Source of the DNA: Oscillospiraceae bacterium
GTDB lineage: Bacteria; Bacillota; Clostridia; Oscillospirales; Oscillospiraceae
Reading direction: 5' to 3'
DNA: 46,077 bases
Assembly (NCBI GenBank): GCA_017552325.1
Contig: JAFZQE010000080.1
Location: 1 to 46,077, forward strand
The first letter of the stretch is position 1. Every line of letters begins with the position of its first letter. This document shows, piece by piece, positions 24,181 to 31,405 of this stretch. The translations under genes and the position numbers were made by a program. The notes beneath the pieces are model-generated. The model was not told where the DNA came from, searched no databases, and was given only the letters and a program-made list of their open reading frames with translations.

Positions 24181-25008
24181 ATGATCGAGAACAAGAACAT
24201 CATCGTCACCGGCGCGTCCAGCGGCATCGGCAAGTCCATCATGGAGGAGCTGCTGCAGCAGCCCGGCAACCGCATCATCGCGGCCGCCCGCGGCGCGGAC
24301 AAGATCACCGGCTACGGAGACAACGTCATTCCCTTTTCCTGCGACCTGAGCACGAAGGAGGGCGTGGACGCCCTGTTCGCGAAAGCGGAGGAGGTCTTCG
24401 ACAAGATCGACATCTTCTTCTGCAACGCGGGCGCGCCCTACTACGAGCGCTTCGACTATGAGGACTGGGACCGCATCTCGCGCATCTTCGACCTCAACAC
24501 CGTGGGGCACATCTATAGCTACTCCAAGTACCTCCATCATCTGGACGGCCGCGAGGGGCGGCTGGTCTACACGATCTCCGCGATGGGCGAGATGGCCCTG
24601 CCCGGCTACGCGCTGTACGCGGCGACGAAGTTCGCGATGAAGGGCTTCCAGCAGGCCATCCGCGACGAGACCCCGAAAAATCTGCAGATCACCTGCGTCT
24701 ACCCGGTCTCGACCAAGACCAACTTCTTCAAGGTCGGCGGCGGCGGGCGCAAGATGGAGCCGCCCTTCCCCGTGCAGGCGCCGGAAAAGGTCGGCAAGGC
24801 GGTGGTCAAGGGCATCGACAAGCTCAAGAAGCACATCTACCCCTGCCCGGTCTATCTGCCGAGCAAGGTGCTGATGAACGTCGTCCCGCCCGTCAAAAAG
24901 CTCTATATCAGCGCCCAGAAGGGCAAGCTCAAGCGCTTCGTCAAGCGCGTCGAAAAAGAGAAGGAAGGCATCGTCGAGGACATCAAGCTGAAGAAAGCGA
25001 TGAAGTAA
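24181..25008 (+). CDS. Short-chain dehydrogenase/reductase
   Basis: 275 residues, classical SDR: TGASSGIG at 10-17, CNAG at 81-84, N106, catalytic S133, Y146 and K150 (YALYAATK). The substrate loop and C-terminal part are longer than usual and very basic (KKLYISAQKGKLKRFVKRVE), suggesting membrane or acidic-lipid contact, as in SDRs for ketosteroids, sphingoid bases or retinoids (DHRS7/KDSR-like). It would oxidise or reduce a hydroxyl/keto group. ATG with TGAGGAG upstream; 46 bases after the OYE gene and 12 before the next. Confidence 0.92.
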   Translation: MIENKNIIVTGASSGIGKSIMEELLQQPGNRIIAAARGADKITGYGDNVIPFSCDLSTKEGVDALFAKAEEVFDKIDIFFCNAGAPYYERFDYEDWDRISRIFDLNTVGHIYSYSKYLHHLDGREGRLVYTISAMGEMALPGYALYAATKFAMKGFQQAIRDETPKNLQITCVYPVSTKTNFFKVGGGGRKMEPPFPVQAPEKVGKAVVKGIDKLKKHIYPCPVYLPSKVLMNVVPPVKKLYISAQKGKLKRFVKRVEKEKEGIVEDIKLKKAMK

Positions 25009-25020
25009 GGAGGAACGATC

Positions 25021-26160
25021 ATGGCCAACATTCACGACATCACGCGCAACGCCTTCATGCTCCGCGGGCCGCTGGCCAAAAAGGGCTATGACTGGTGGTG
25101 GCATTCCCTGACGGCGGAAAACGCCGAGACCGGCGAGAAGAAGCCCTTCTACGTCGAGTTCTTCGCCTGCAACCCGGCGCTCGCCGCGGACGAGCCGGTC
25201 ATCGTCTGGAACGACCCCGAAAAGCAGAAAAAGGGCGTCCTGCCCTCCTACGTCATGGTCAACGTCGGCTTCTGGGGCGAGGATCACGGCCAGCTGCACA
25301 ACTTCTACGCCTGGAAGGACGTGAAGCTGCACGCCGACGCGCCCTATGAGATCGCCTGCGGCGGCTGCAGCTGCTCCGAGACGCACACCGAGGGCTGCGT
25401 CAGCGTCACGCCCGAGGAGCGGGACGCGCATCCCGAGTGGATGTGCGACGCGGGCGAGATGAGCTGGAAGCTCGACATCGACAAGAAGATCGCCTTCCAC
25501 GTCGGCTACGGCGCGAGCAAGTTCTTCCGCGACATCAACGCCTTCGAGATGTTCTGGCACGCCGAGGGCATGAAGACGAAGTACAGCGGCGAGATCGTCC
25601 TCAACGGCGTGAAGTACCTCGTCAAGCCCGAGACCTGCAACGGCTATGCCGACAAGAACTGGGGCGGCGACTTCACCTCGCCCTGGGTCTGGCTGTCGAG
25701 CAACGAGCTCAGAAGCCGCATCACCGGCAAAAAGCTCGAAAACAGTGTCTTCAACATCGGCGGCGGCCGCCCGAAGGTGGGCCCCGTGGCGCTCAACCGC
25801 AAGCTCCTGGGCGAGTTCTATTATGAGGGGAAGGACTACGAGTTCAACTTCTCCAAGTTCTGGACGCTTTCGGGCACGAAGTTCGACTGCTGGGAGACCG
25901 AGGACGAGATCCACTGGCACGTCGTGCAGACTACCGCGAACGCGAAGCTCGACACCCAGATCTGCTGCAAAAAGAAGGACATGCTGAACATCAACTACGA
26001 GGCGCCCACCGGGCTCAAGCGCCACAACCGCCTCTGGAACGGCGGCAACGGCACGGGCGTCCTGAAGCTCTACAAGCGGGATCTCCTCGGCAGGGAGACC
26101 CTGATCGACGAGATCGAGGCCGTCGGCATCGGCTGTGAATTCGGAGAATACGACAGATAA
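25021..26160 (+). CDS. Tocopherol-cyclase/AttH (CrtC)-like lipocalin-type protein
   Basis: 379 residues, no signal peptide. Rich in Trp, Tyr and Phe, with KKGYDWWWHSL (20-30), PSYVMVNVGFWGED, HPEWMCDAGEMSW, GYGASKF, NAFEMFWHAEGMKT, GYADKNWGGDFTSPWVWLSS. These aromatic strand motifs recur in the tocopherol cyclase and AttH/hydroxyneurosporene-hydratase (CrtC) clan, a double beta-barrel that binds hydrophobic isoprenoids. Five Cys lie in CGGCSCSETHTEGC. Whether it is an enzyme (hydratase, cyclase) or a carrier of the lipid substrate is open. GGAGG 8 bases upstream; its stop overlaps the AOR start (TAATG). Confidence 0.75.
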   Translation: MANIHDITRNAFMLRGPLAKKGYDWWWHSLTAENAETGEKKPFYVEFFACNPALAADEPVIVWNDPEKQKKGVLPSYVMVNVGFWGEDHGQLHNFYAWKDVKLHADAPYEIACGGCSCSETHTEGCVSVTPEERDAHPEWMCDAGEMSWKLDIDKKIAFHVGYGASKFFRDINAFEMFWHAEGMKTKYSGEIVLNGVKYLVKPETCNGYADKNWGGDFTSPWVWLSSNELRSRITGKKLENSVFNIGGGRPKVGPVALNRKLLGEFYYEGKDYEFNFSKFWTLSGTKFDCWETEDEIHWHVVQTTANAKLDTQICCKKKDMLNINYEAPTGLKRHNRLWNGGNGTGVLKLYKRDLLGRETLIDEIEAVGIGCEFGEYDR

Positions 26161-28142
26161 TGACTTCCTTCATGGGCAAGGTCCTCTGCGCGGATCTGAG
26201 CACGGGCGCGTGCGAAGCGAAACAGATCCCGCCGGAGGTCTATGAGGCTTTGCTGGCCGGCAAGGGCCTGGCGGCCTGGTATCTCTACAATAACATCCCC
26301 GCCGGGGCGGATCCGCTCGGGCCGGAGAACATCCTCGCCTTCGCGGCGGGGGCGCTCTGCGGCACCGGCGCCTTTCTGAGCGGGCGCTGGACCGTGGCCT
26401 GCAAAAGCCCGCTGACCGGCGGCTGGGGCGACGCCAACTGCGGCGGCCTCTTCGCCCCGGCGATCAAGCAGTGCGGCTACGACGCGATCTTCGTCTCCGG
26501 CGTCTCGGAAAAGCCGGTCTATCTCTTCTGCGACGGCAAGAGCGCCGAGCTGCGCGACGCCTCCGAATACTGGGGCCACGATGCGGTGGAGACCGAGAAG
26601 ACCCTGCACGAGGCGCTCGACGGTGTCTGTCGCAAGAAGCCCTGCGTCGCCTGCATCGGCCCGGCGGGGGAGAAGCTCTCGCTGATCGCCGGCATCTGCA
26701 ACGAGGGCGGGCGCATCGCCGCGCGCAGCGGCGTCGGCGCGGTGATGGGCAGCAAGCGGCTCAAGGCCGTGGTGCTGGCAGGCTCCCGGCCCATGCCCTG
26801 CGCCGACCCGGACAGGGTCAGGGCGCTCTCGAAGGAACTGGGGCAGAAGCTGCTGAAGCTGACGATCCCCTCCGGCCTCGGCGTCTTCATCGGCGCGGGC
26901 GGCAGGATGATGGGGCGGCTGCCCAGCATCCCGCTGGACGGCTCGCTGACCTCGATCATGTTCCGCGAGTGGGGCACCCCGGCCAACACCCCGCTGGCCA
27001 TCACCAGCGGCGACGGGCCGATCAAAAACTGGGGCGGCACGCCGCAGGACGCGCGGCTGATGGACCTTGCCTACAGCCCGGAGCAGATCAACCGGATCGA
27101 GACGGCCAAATATCACTGCTACTCCTGCCCGCTGGGCTGCGGCGGCAGGCTGAACATCCGCGGGCGGAAGTACGCGGGTTACGACGAGACGCACAAGCCC
27201 GAGTACGAGACGATCGAGGCCTTCGGCCCGCTGCTGCTGAACTGGAGCATGGATTCGATCTTCCAGCTCAACGAGATGCTCAACCGCGCCGGCATGGACA
27301 CGATCTCGGCCGGCAACACGGTCGCCTGGGCGATCGAATGCTACGAAAACGGCGTTCTGACCGTGCGGCAGACCGAGGGCCTGGCCCTCAACTGGGGCAA
27401 CACCGAGGCGATCCTCGAGCTGGTGCGGAAAATGATCGCACGCGAGGGCTTCGGCGACGCGCTGGCCGACGGCGTCAAGCGCGCTTCCGAACGCTTCGGA
27501 GGCAAAGAGTACGCGATGCACGTCGGCGGGCAGGAGCCTGGCATGCACGACGCGCGCAACGACCCGCAGCTCGGCGTCCACTTCGCGGCCGAGCCCGCGC
27601 CCGGCAAGCACACGGTCGGCATGAGCATCCAGTACGGCGCGATGAGCCTCTGCGACGTCTGCTCCTGGGCGCCTCCGGCCAGGCTCCACCTCAAGGCCGA
27701 GGATCTGGAGGACACCGAGGAGATGGCCCTGATCTCCAAGGCCAACGCCTGCTACTCGATGCTGACCGATGGCGCGGGCGGCTGCTACTACGGGGAAATG
27801 ATGGGCGTGCATATGTGGAAGCTGGTGGACTATCTCAACGCCGCCGAGGGCTGGGAGCACGACGGCGACCACTACATGGAGATCGGCGAGCGCATCCAGA
27901 CCCTGCGGCAGCTCTTCAACGTCAAACAGGGCGTCGACCCCGCCTCCGTCCGGCTGCCGAAGCGCATGCTCGGCGAGCCGCCGCTCAATGCGGGGCCGCT
28001 GAAGGGCGTGACGCTCGGCAGCCACCGCGCACAGGTCTCCGCCCATTGGCGGGCCTTCGGCTGGGACGAAAAAACCGGCGTGCCGCTGCCGGAGACGGTC
28101 GCGCGGCTGGGGATCGACAAACTGACGGAGGCGGCGCCATGA
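26160..28142 (+). CDS. Tungsten/molybdenum aldehyde:ferredoxin oxidoreductase family protein
   Basis: 660 residues, standard AOR size. N-terminal GKVLCADLSTG and CKSPLTGGWGDANCGG, pterin-binding CIGPAGEKLSLIAGI and AARSGVGAVMGSKRLKA, cluster Cys C320-x2-C323-x3-C327 (YHCYSCPLGCGG) with the fourth ligand in CDVCSW (C498/C501). AORs carry W (or Mo) bis-pyranopterin and one [4Fe-4S] and interconvert aldehydes and carboxylates with ferredoxin; other members reduce carboxylates or aromatic rings (BamB). It overlaps the ferredoxin gene by 4 bases (ATGA), pointing to a stoichiometric complex. No W-transport genes are adjacent. Confidence 0.93.
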   Translation: MTSFMGKVLCADLSTGACEAKQIPPEVYEALLAGKGLAAWYLYNNIPAGADPLGPENILAFAAGALCGTGAFLSGRWTVACKSPLTGGWGDANCGGLFAPAIKQCGYDAIFVSGVSEKPVYLFCDGKSAELRDASEYWGHDAVETEKTLHEALDGVCRKKPCVACIGPAGEKLSLIAGICNEGGRIAARSGVGAVMGSKRLKAVVLAGSRPMPCADPDRVRALSKELGQKLLKLTIPSGLGVFIGAGGRMMGRLPSIPLDGSLTSIMFREWGTPANTPLAITSGDGPIKNWGGTPQDARLMDLAYSPEQINRIETAKYHCYSCPLGCGGRLNIRGRKYAGYDETHKPEYETIEAFGPLLLNWSMDSIFQLNEMLNRAGMDTISAGNTVAWAIECYENGVLTVRQTEGLALNWGNTEAILELVRKMIAREGFGDALADGVKRASERFGGKEYAMHVGGQEPGMHDARNDPQLGVHFAAEPAPGKHTVGMSIQYGAMSLCDVCSWAPPARLHLKAEDLEDTEEMALISKANACYSMLTDGAGGCYYGEMMGVHMWKLVDYLNAAEGWEHDGDHYMEIGERIQTLRQLFNVKQGVDPASVRLPKRMLGEPPLNAGPLKGVTLGSHRAQVSAHWRAFGWDEKTGVPLPETVARLGIDKLTEAAP

Positions 28143-28594
28143 CGAAGAAACAACCGGTTTTCGACTATCTTAACTGCGTCAGCTGCGGTATCTGCGCGCA
28201 GGCCTGCCCGGTCTCCGTCCTCGCCATGAAGCGGGAGGGCAAAAGCGGCAAATACCGCAACGTCTTCCCGGAGCCCGAAGGCGCGGGCTGCCTCGGCTGC
28301 GGCCAGTGCGCGAAGGCCTGTCCGATGGACGCGATCGTCATGGAGGAGGCGAGCGGTCAGATGCGAGTGAAGATCCTGCCGCCGCACGGCAGCGACCGCA
28401 GCGCGCTGGACGAGCGCTCCTGGGCGGAGCTGCCGGAGGGCAGCACCGTGCGCGACGTGCTGAAGCTCGTGCGCTGCAGTCCGGTGAAGGCGAAGCTCCT
28501 GCTGGTCAGCGTCAACGGAGAGCGCAGCCCTCTCGACCGGGAGCTGCACGACGGCGACGTGGTCGGCTTCTTCTTCCCGGTCTCGGGCGGCTGA
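28139..28594 (+). CDS. Fusion of 2[4Fe-4S] ferredoxin and MoaD/ThiS-like sulfur carrier
   Basis: 151 residues. The first part has two clusters: C13, C16, C19, C23 and C51, C54, C57, C61, with CP after each fourth Cys. Residues ~76-151 are a beta-grasp domain with ELPEGSTVRDVLKL, LLVSVNGERSPLDRELHDGD and the terminal FFFPVSGG; the final Gly-Gly is the thiocarboxylation signal of MoaD/ThiS proteins. The ferredoxin half is the likely electron partner of the AOR; the MoaD half could supply dithiolene sulfur for its pterin, or the GG tail may be structural. Starts inside the AOR stop codon. Last gene of the operon. Confidence 0.92.
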   Translation: MTKKQPVFDYLNCVSCGICAQACPVSVLAMKREGKSGKYRNVFPEPEGAGCLGCGQCAKACPMDAIVMEEASGQMRVKILPPHGSDRSALDERSWAELPEGSTVRDVLKLVRCSPVKAKLLLVSVNGERSPLDRELHDGDVVGFFFPVSGG

Positions 28595-28606
28595 GCGCCC
28601 GGAAAT

Positions 28607-28648
28607 AAGAAAGGGGAACTTCCTTCGGAGGAAGTTCCCCTTTCGCTT
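28607..28648 (+). terminator. Operon terminator
   Basis: GAAAGGGGAACTTCC-ttc-GGAGGAAGTTCCCCTTTC, a near-perfect ~16-bp stem followed by GCTTTTTTT. Confidence 0.92.
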
Positions 28649-28688
28649 TTTTTGTTCAGGATCACCCCTCGATTATGCAAAAAACTTC

Positions 28689-28915
28689 GGCCCCCCGTGT
28701 GACCGGCACGGAGGGCCTCGGCAAGAGAGAGTCGCGGTCGTCCTTCGCGTCGAGAGGTGAAAGAGACGCGGGGCTGAGGGAAAGCCCGGACGATCGCACA
28801 AGCATCTGATCTGAGAAAAAAATAACAGATTCCGCCGCCCGGGGGAAGCCCCCCCGGGGGATGAAACGCAGAAGGACGCTCCGCCGCAGGACATCCCCCG
28901 GGCGGGGATTTTTTA
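28689..28915 (+). ncRNA. GC-rich region with strong RNA-like folding, possible ncRNA (strand uncertain)
   Basis: Between two terminators lies a 440-base gap without a credible gene. GGCCCcCCGTG...CACGGaGGGCC (28689-28719) is one hairpin. GCGGTCGTCC (28734-28743) pairs with GGACGATCGC (28788-28797) around two inner hairpins (GCGTC/GACGC and GGGCT/AGCCC): a three-way junction. CCGCCCGGGGGA (about 28833) pairs with TCCCCCGGGCGG (about 28893), competing with CCCGGGGGATG/CATCCCCCGGG; the last is followed by six T. A weak promoter (TTGTTC-N16-TATGCA, about 28650-28680) precedes it on the + strand. The order hairpin, junction, terminator favours the + strand. No known family is recognised; 28916-29090 shows nothing further. 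Confidence 0.35.
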
Positions 28916-29089
28916 AGCAGTTTTCCCAAAAATCCACCCGGTTTTCTGCCTCCGGAACGCGCGGGACGGCAATACAGGCCGGGAATTTTGTGAAATGTCG
29001 ACAAAAAGCGTGTAATAAGCGGGCGGGGGGGATACGGGTGCCGTCAGGGCCAGCCTGAAAAGAAGCGGAGAAATAATCCGCAAAAAGAA

Positions 29090-29126
29090 AAAACCGGAAA
29101 GCTTCGAAAAGCTTCCGGTTTTTTCT
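29090..29126. terminator. Terminator of the minus-strand methyltransferase gene
   Basis: AAAAAACCGGAAGCTTTTCG... reads on either strand as AAAACCGGAAaGCTT-cgaa-AAGCTTCCGGTTTT with T runs on both sides. Confidence 0.85.
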
Positions 29127-29134
29127 TTTTTGCC

Positions 29135-29905
29135 TCAGGCTTTCCACCAGATCCAGGTGACGGCCGTGTTCACCGCGTCGCGGACGAGGCCGTCCTCCCC
29201 GGCGAGCGCTCCGGCCGCCGCGAGGGCAGCGTCGTACAGGCGCTCCCGCTCCGCCTCGGTCATACAGCGGCGGCAGAGATAGTCGGCCATCTCCCTCGGG
29301 CTGCGCGCGTCCGACCAGCAGTAGGGGACCTGCGCCGTCTGCGCCTCGAAGCCCGCGTCGCCGACGGCCCGCAGGATCGCGTCGCGGTCCGCCGACAGCT
29401 CGTCCGTCCGCCGGACCGGCGCAAGGCCGATCCGCCGCAGCAGCGCGTCGCGCACGGGCTGCTCCCAGCTGTTGAAGCGGGCGAGGAAGCACCAGCCGCG
29501 GCTCAGCGCGCTCATCTTCCGCACGGTCGCGGCGTCGTGCACGGCGGGCGACATTGTGGAGATCGCCAGGTCGAAGCCCGCCGCGAAGAGGGGATCCTCG
29601 ACGCTGAGGGCGCCGAAGTCGGCCTCGCGGACCGCCCAGGGCGTCCGGAAGCGCGCCATGTTCTCCGCCGCGCGCCGCAGCATCTCGCCGGAGATGTCGG
29701 TCAGCACGACCTCGCAGCCGAGCCCGGCCAGCATGACGCCGTATTTGCCCACGCCGCAGCCGACGTCGATCACCCGGCAGCCGGGGCGGATCATGCCCCG
29801 CTCCTGCCAGAAGCGCAGCAGCGCCAGGTTGTAGTCGTTCAGGCCGCCTTCGAAGACACGTTGAAAATCGCCAGCCGCCGCGTCCCATTGTTTCTTTTCG
29901 TCCAT
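29135..29905 (-). CDS. Class I SAM-dependent methyltransferase
   Basis: 256 residues. SAM motif I VIDVGCGVGKYGVMLA (about 45-60), motif II VVLTDIS, FDLAISTMSPAVHD as the post-motif II acceptor region, then RGWCFLARFNSWE. The family is the UbiE/small-molecule type; substrate unknown. ATG 29905 with GGAGG 8 bases upstream (GGAGGAGACGCA). Similar genes in Clostridia lie near metal-uptake or bilin genes, but nothing here supports that. Confidence 0.88.
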   Translation of the reverse strand: MDEKKQWDAAAGDFQRVFEGGLNDYNLALLRFWQERGMIRPGCRVIDVGCGVGKYGVMLAGLGCEVVLTDISGEMLRRAAENMARFRTPWAVREADFGALSVEDPLFAAGFDLAISTMSPAVHDAATVRKMSALSRGWCFLARFNSWEQPVRDALLRRIGLAPVRRTDELSADRDAILRAVGDAGFEAQTAQVPYCWSDARSPREMADYLCRRCMTEAERERLYDAALAAAGALAGEDGLVRDAVNTAVTWIWWKA

Positions 29906-29966
29906 TGCGTCTCCTCCGTCCGCCGTTCCCGCGGGATGTGAACCGCCTCGCTCCGGGAAGCCGCGC

Positions 29967-31382
29967 TTACAGCTTCCTGCAGGTCGTGCCGTCGATGGTC
30001 AGGCAGCCCTCACCGAAGCTGATCTCGACCATGCCGCCCTTCCGGCCGAACTTGTTCTCGCCGAGGGGATAGAGCCGGCATTCGAGGACGTCGTCCTCGT
30101 CCCAGACGACCCTGGCGTGCAGCTCGCCGTCCTTCAGGCTGACCTCTTCGATCGGGAAATCCTCGTAAAGCTTTTCGTATCTGCCGCAGAAGCTCTCCCA
30201 CTTCGACTTGTCGGGGTATTGGCTCGCGATCTCCTCGATCGATCGGACGGGACCGGGCTCCTCCCCCTTTGCGACGGCCCGCATGCCCTCGAAACAAGTC
30301 ATGAAAGCTCTGGCGTCGCTGTAGTCGCGGTTGCAGAGAAGAACAAGCACTCTGTCCGCGTCGAGGAAGCGCTCAAACCAGGTGGACACGCCGGGCATGC
30401 CGCCGCTGTGGCTGACGACGAGCCCGAGCTTTTCATCCCTGCCGGTCGCCCAGCCGAAGCCGTAGCCCAGGCCGTCTTCCTCATCGTAAAGGGCGTCCTC
30501 GCCGCTGTTGAGCTTCGCCGGCGTGTACATCTTCTGCTGCTCCTCAAGCGTCAGCACCTTGCCCTCGTGCAGCGCGCGGTCCCATTTGAGCATATCGTAG
30601 ATGTTCGTGTACACGTAGTCGTCGCCGTTCAGGCCGTCGAGCGCGATCACCTCTTCGCCGTCCTCCTCGGAATCCACGTCCCGGACGAATTTGCCGTTTT
30701 CCGGTACTGTCGCCTGGGCGTAGTTTTCAAAGGGGACGCCGTCGCGGCGGATGTGGCAGGCGCGGGTGGAGCTCATACCGGCGGGCTCAAAGACATTCTT
30801 CTGCAGGAAGTCCTCGTACTTCACGCCGGAGCGCCGCTCCACCAGCAGGGCCAGCAGATTGTAGCCGGTGTTGGAGTAGGAGATTTTCTCTCCCGGGGCA
30901 AATTCCGGCTTCAGCTTCGTTTCGCAAAGGAAGCGGAGGATCTCGCCGTTGCCGGGAACGCGGTGCTCTTCCGTCCAGATCTTGACGAACCAATCGTCGT
31001 CCTCGAAGTAATCGGGCACGCCGCTCGTGTGGGTCAGCAGATGCCGCACTGTCACGTCCGGATACGCGGTCAGCTCCGGGAAGTACTGAACGATCTTGTC
31101 TTCCAGACCAAAAAAGCCCTGCCGCACCGCCAGCATGACCGCCGTCGCCGTGAACTGCTTGCTCACGGAGGCGAGCTGGAAGATCGTGTCCTCCGCGATC
31201 GGCAGCGTGTTTGCCGGATCGCGCCAACCGATGGTCCCCTTGGAGACGATCTCACCGCTTTCGGCGTACAGCCATGCCCCGTTGAAGCCGCCCTTTTCGT
31301 GCGCTTCACGGACCAGATTCTGCATCAAAGTATTCTTATCCATCGTTGTGTTCGCCGTCATGCCGGGAGGGGCTGACGGCAT
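29967..31382 (-). CDS. Cytoplasmic class C beta-lactamase-like serine hydrolase, copy B
   Basis: 471 residues. Active-site motifs: S72-V-S-K75 (SxxK), Y169-S-N171 (YxN), H325-S-G-G (in place of KTG). No signal peptide or lipobox, so the protein seems cytoplasmic, unlike true AmpC enzymes; such proteins are usually esterases, D-aminopeptidases or peptidases. A C-terminal ~95-residue domain (WESFCGRYEKLYEDFPIEEV, LYPLGENKFGRKGGM, LTIDGTTCRKL) is shared with the fusion protein at 34906-36642, a DUF3471-like beta domain. Start 31382 (AGGAAAGGA) is chosen over in-frame ATGs at 31361 and 31343. Confidence 0.88.
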   Translation of the reverse strand: MPSAPPGMTANTTMDKNTLMQNLVREAHEKGGFNGAWLYAESGEIVSKGTIGWRDPANTLPIAEDTIFQLASVSKQFTATAVMLAVRQGFFGLEDKIVQYFPELTAYPDVTVRHLLTHTSGVPDYFEDDDWFVKIWTEEHRVPGNGEILRFLCETKLKPEFAPGEKISYSNTGYNLLALLVERRSGVKYEDFLQKNVFEPAGMSSTRACHIRRDGVPFENYAQATVPENGKFVRDVDSEEDGEEVIALDGLNGDDYVYTNIYDMLKWDRALHEGKVLTLEEQQKMYTPAKLNSGEDALYDEEDGLGYGFGWATGRDEKLGLVVSHSGGMPGVSTWFERFLDADRVLVLLCNRDYSDARAFMTCFEGMRAVAKGEEPGPVRSIEEIASQYPDKSKWESFCGRYEKLYEDFPIEEVSLKDGELHARVVWDEDDVLECRLYPLGENKFGRKGGMVEISFGEGCLTIDGTTCRKL

Positions 31383-31405
31383 TCCTTTCCTATTTGTGCC
31401 GCGGC

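Noticed and set aside
22056-25008. A bai-type bile acid 7-dehydroxylation operon
   Set aside because: OYE and SDR resemble BaiCD/BaiA only at family level; baiB, baiE, baiF and baiG are absent and AOR/AttH genes are foreign to bai.
26471-28594. 707-codon + strand frame joining AOR region and ferredoxin
   Set aside because: Upstream of 28139 it is an Arg/Gly-rich shadow of the AOR gene; only the part from 28139 is a protein.
28357-29004. 215-codon minus-strand ORF across the structured gap
   Set aside because: No SD, low-complexity Pro/Gly/Ser composition, crosses a strong terminator and overlaps the ferredoxin gene.
29967-31382. True AmpC beta-lactamase conferring resistance
   Set aside because: No signal peptide and no KTG box; motifs equally fit esterases and peptidases of the same clan.
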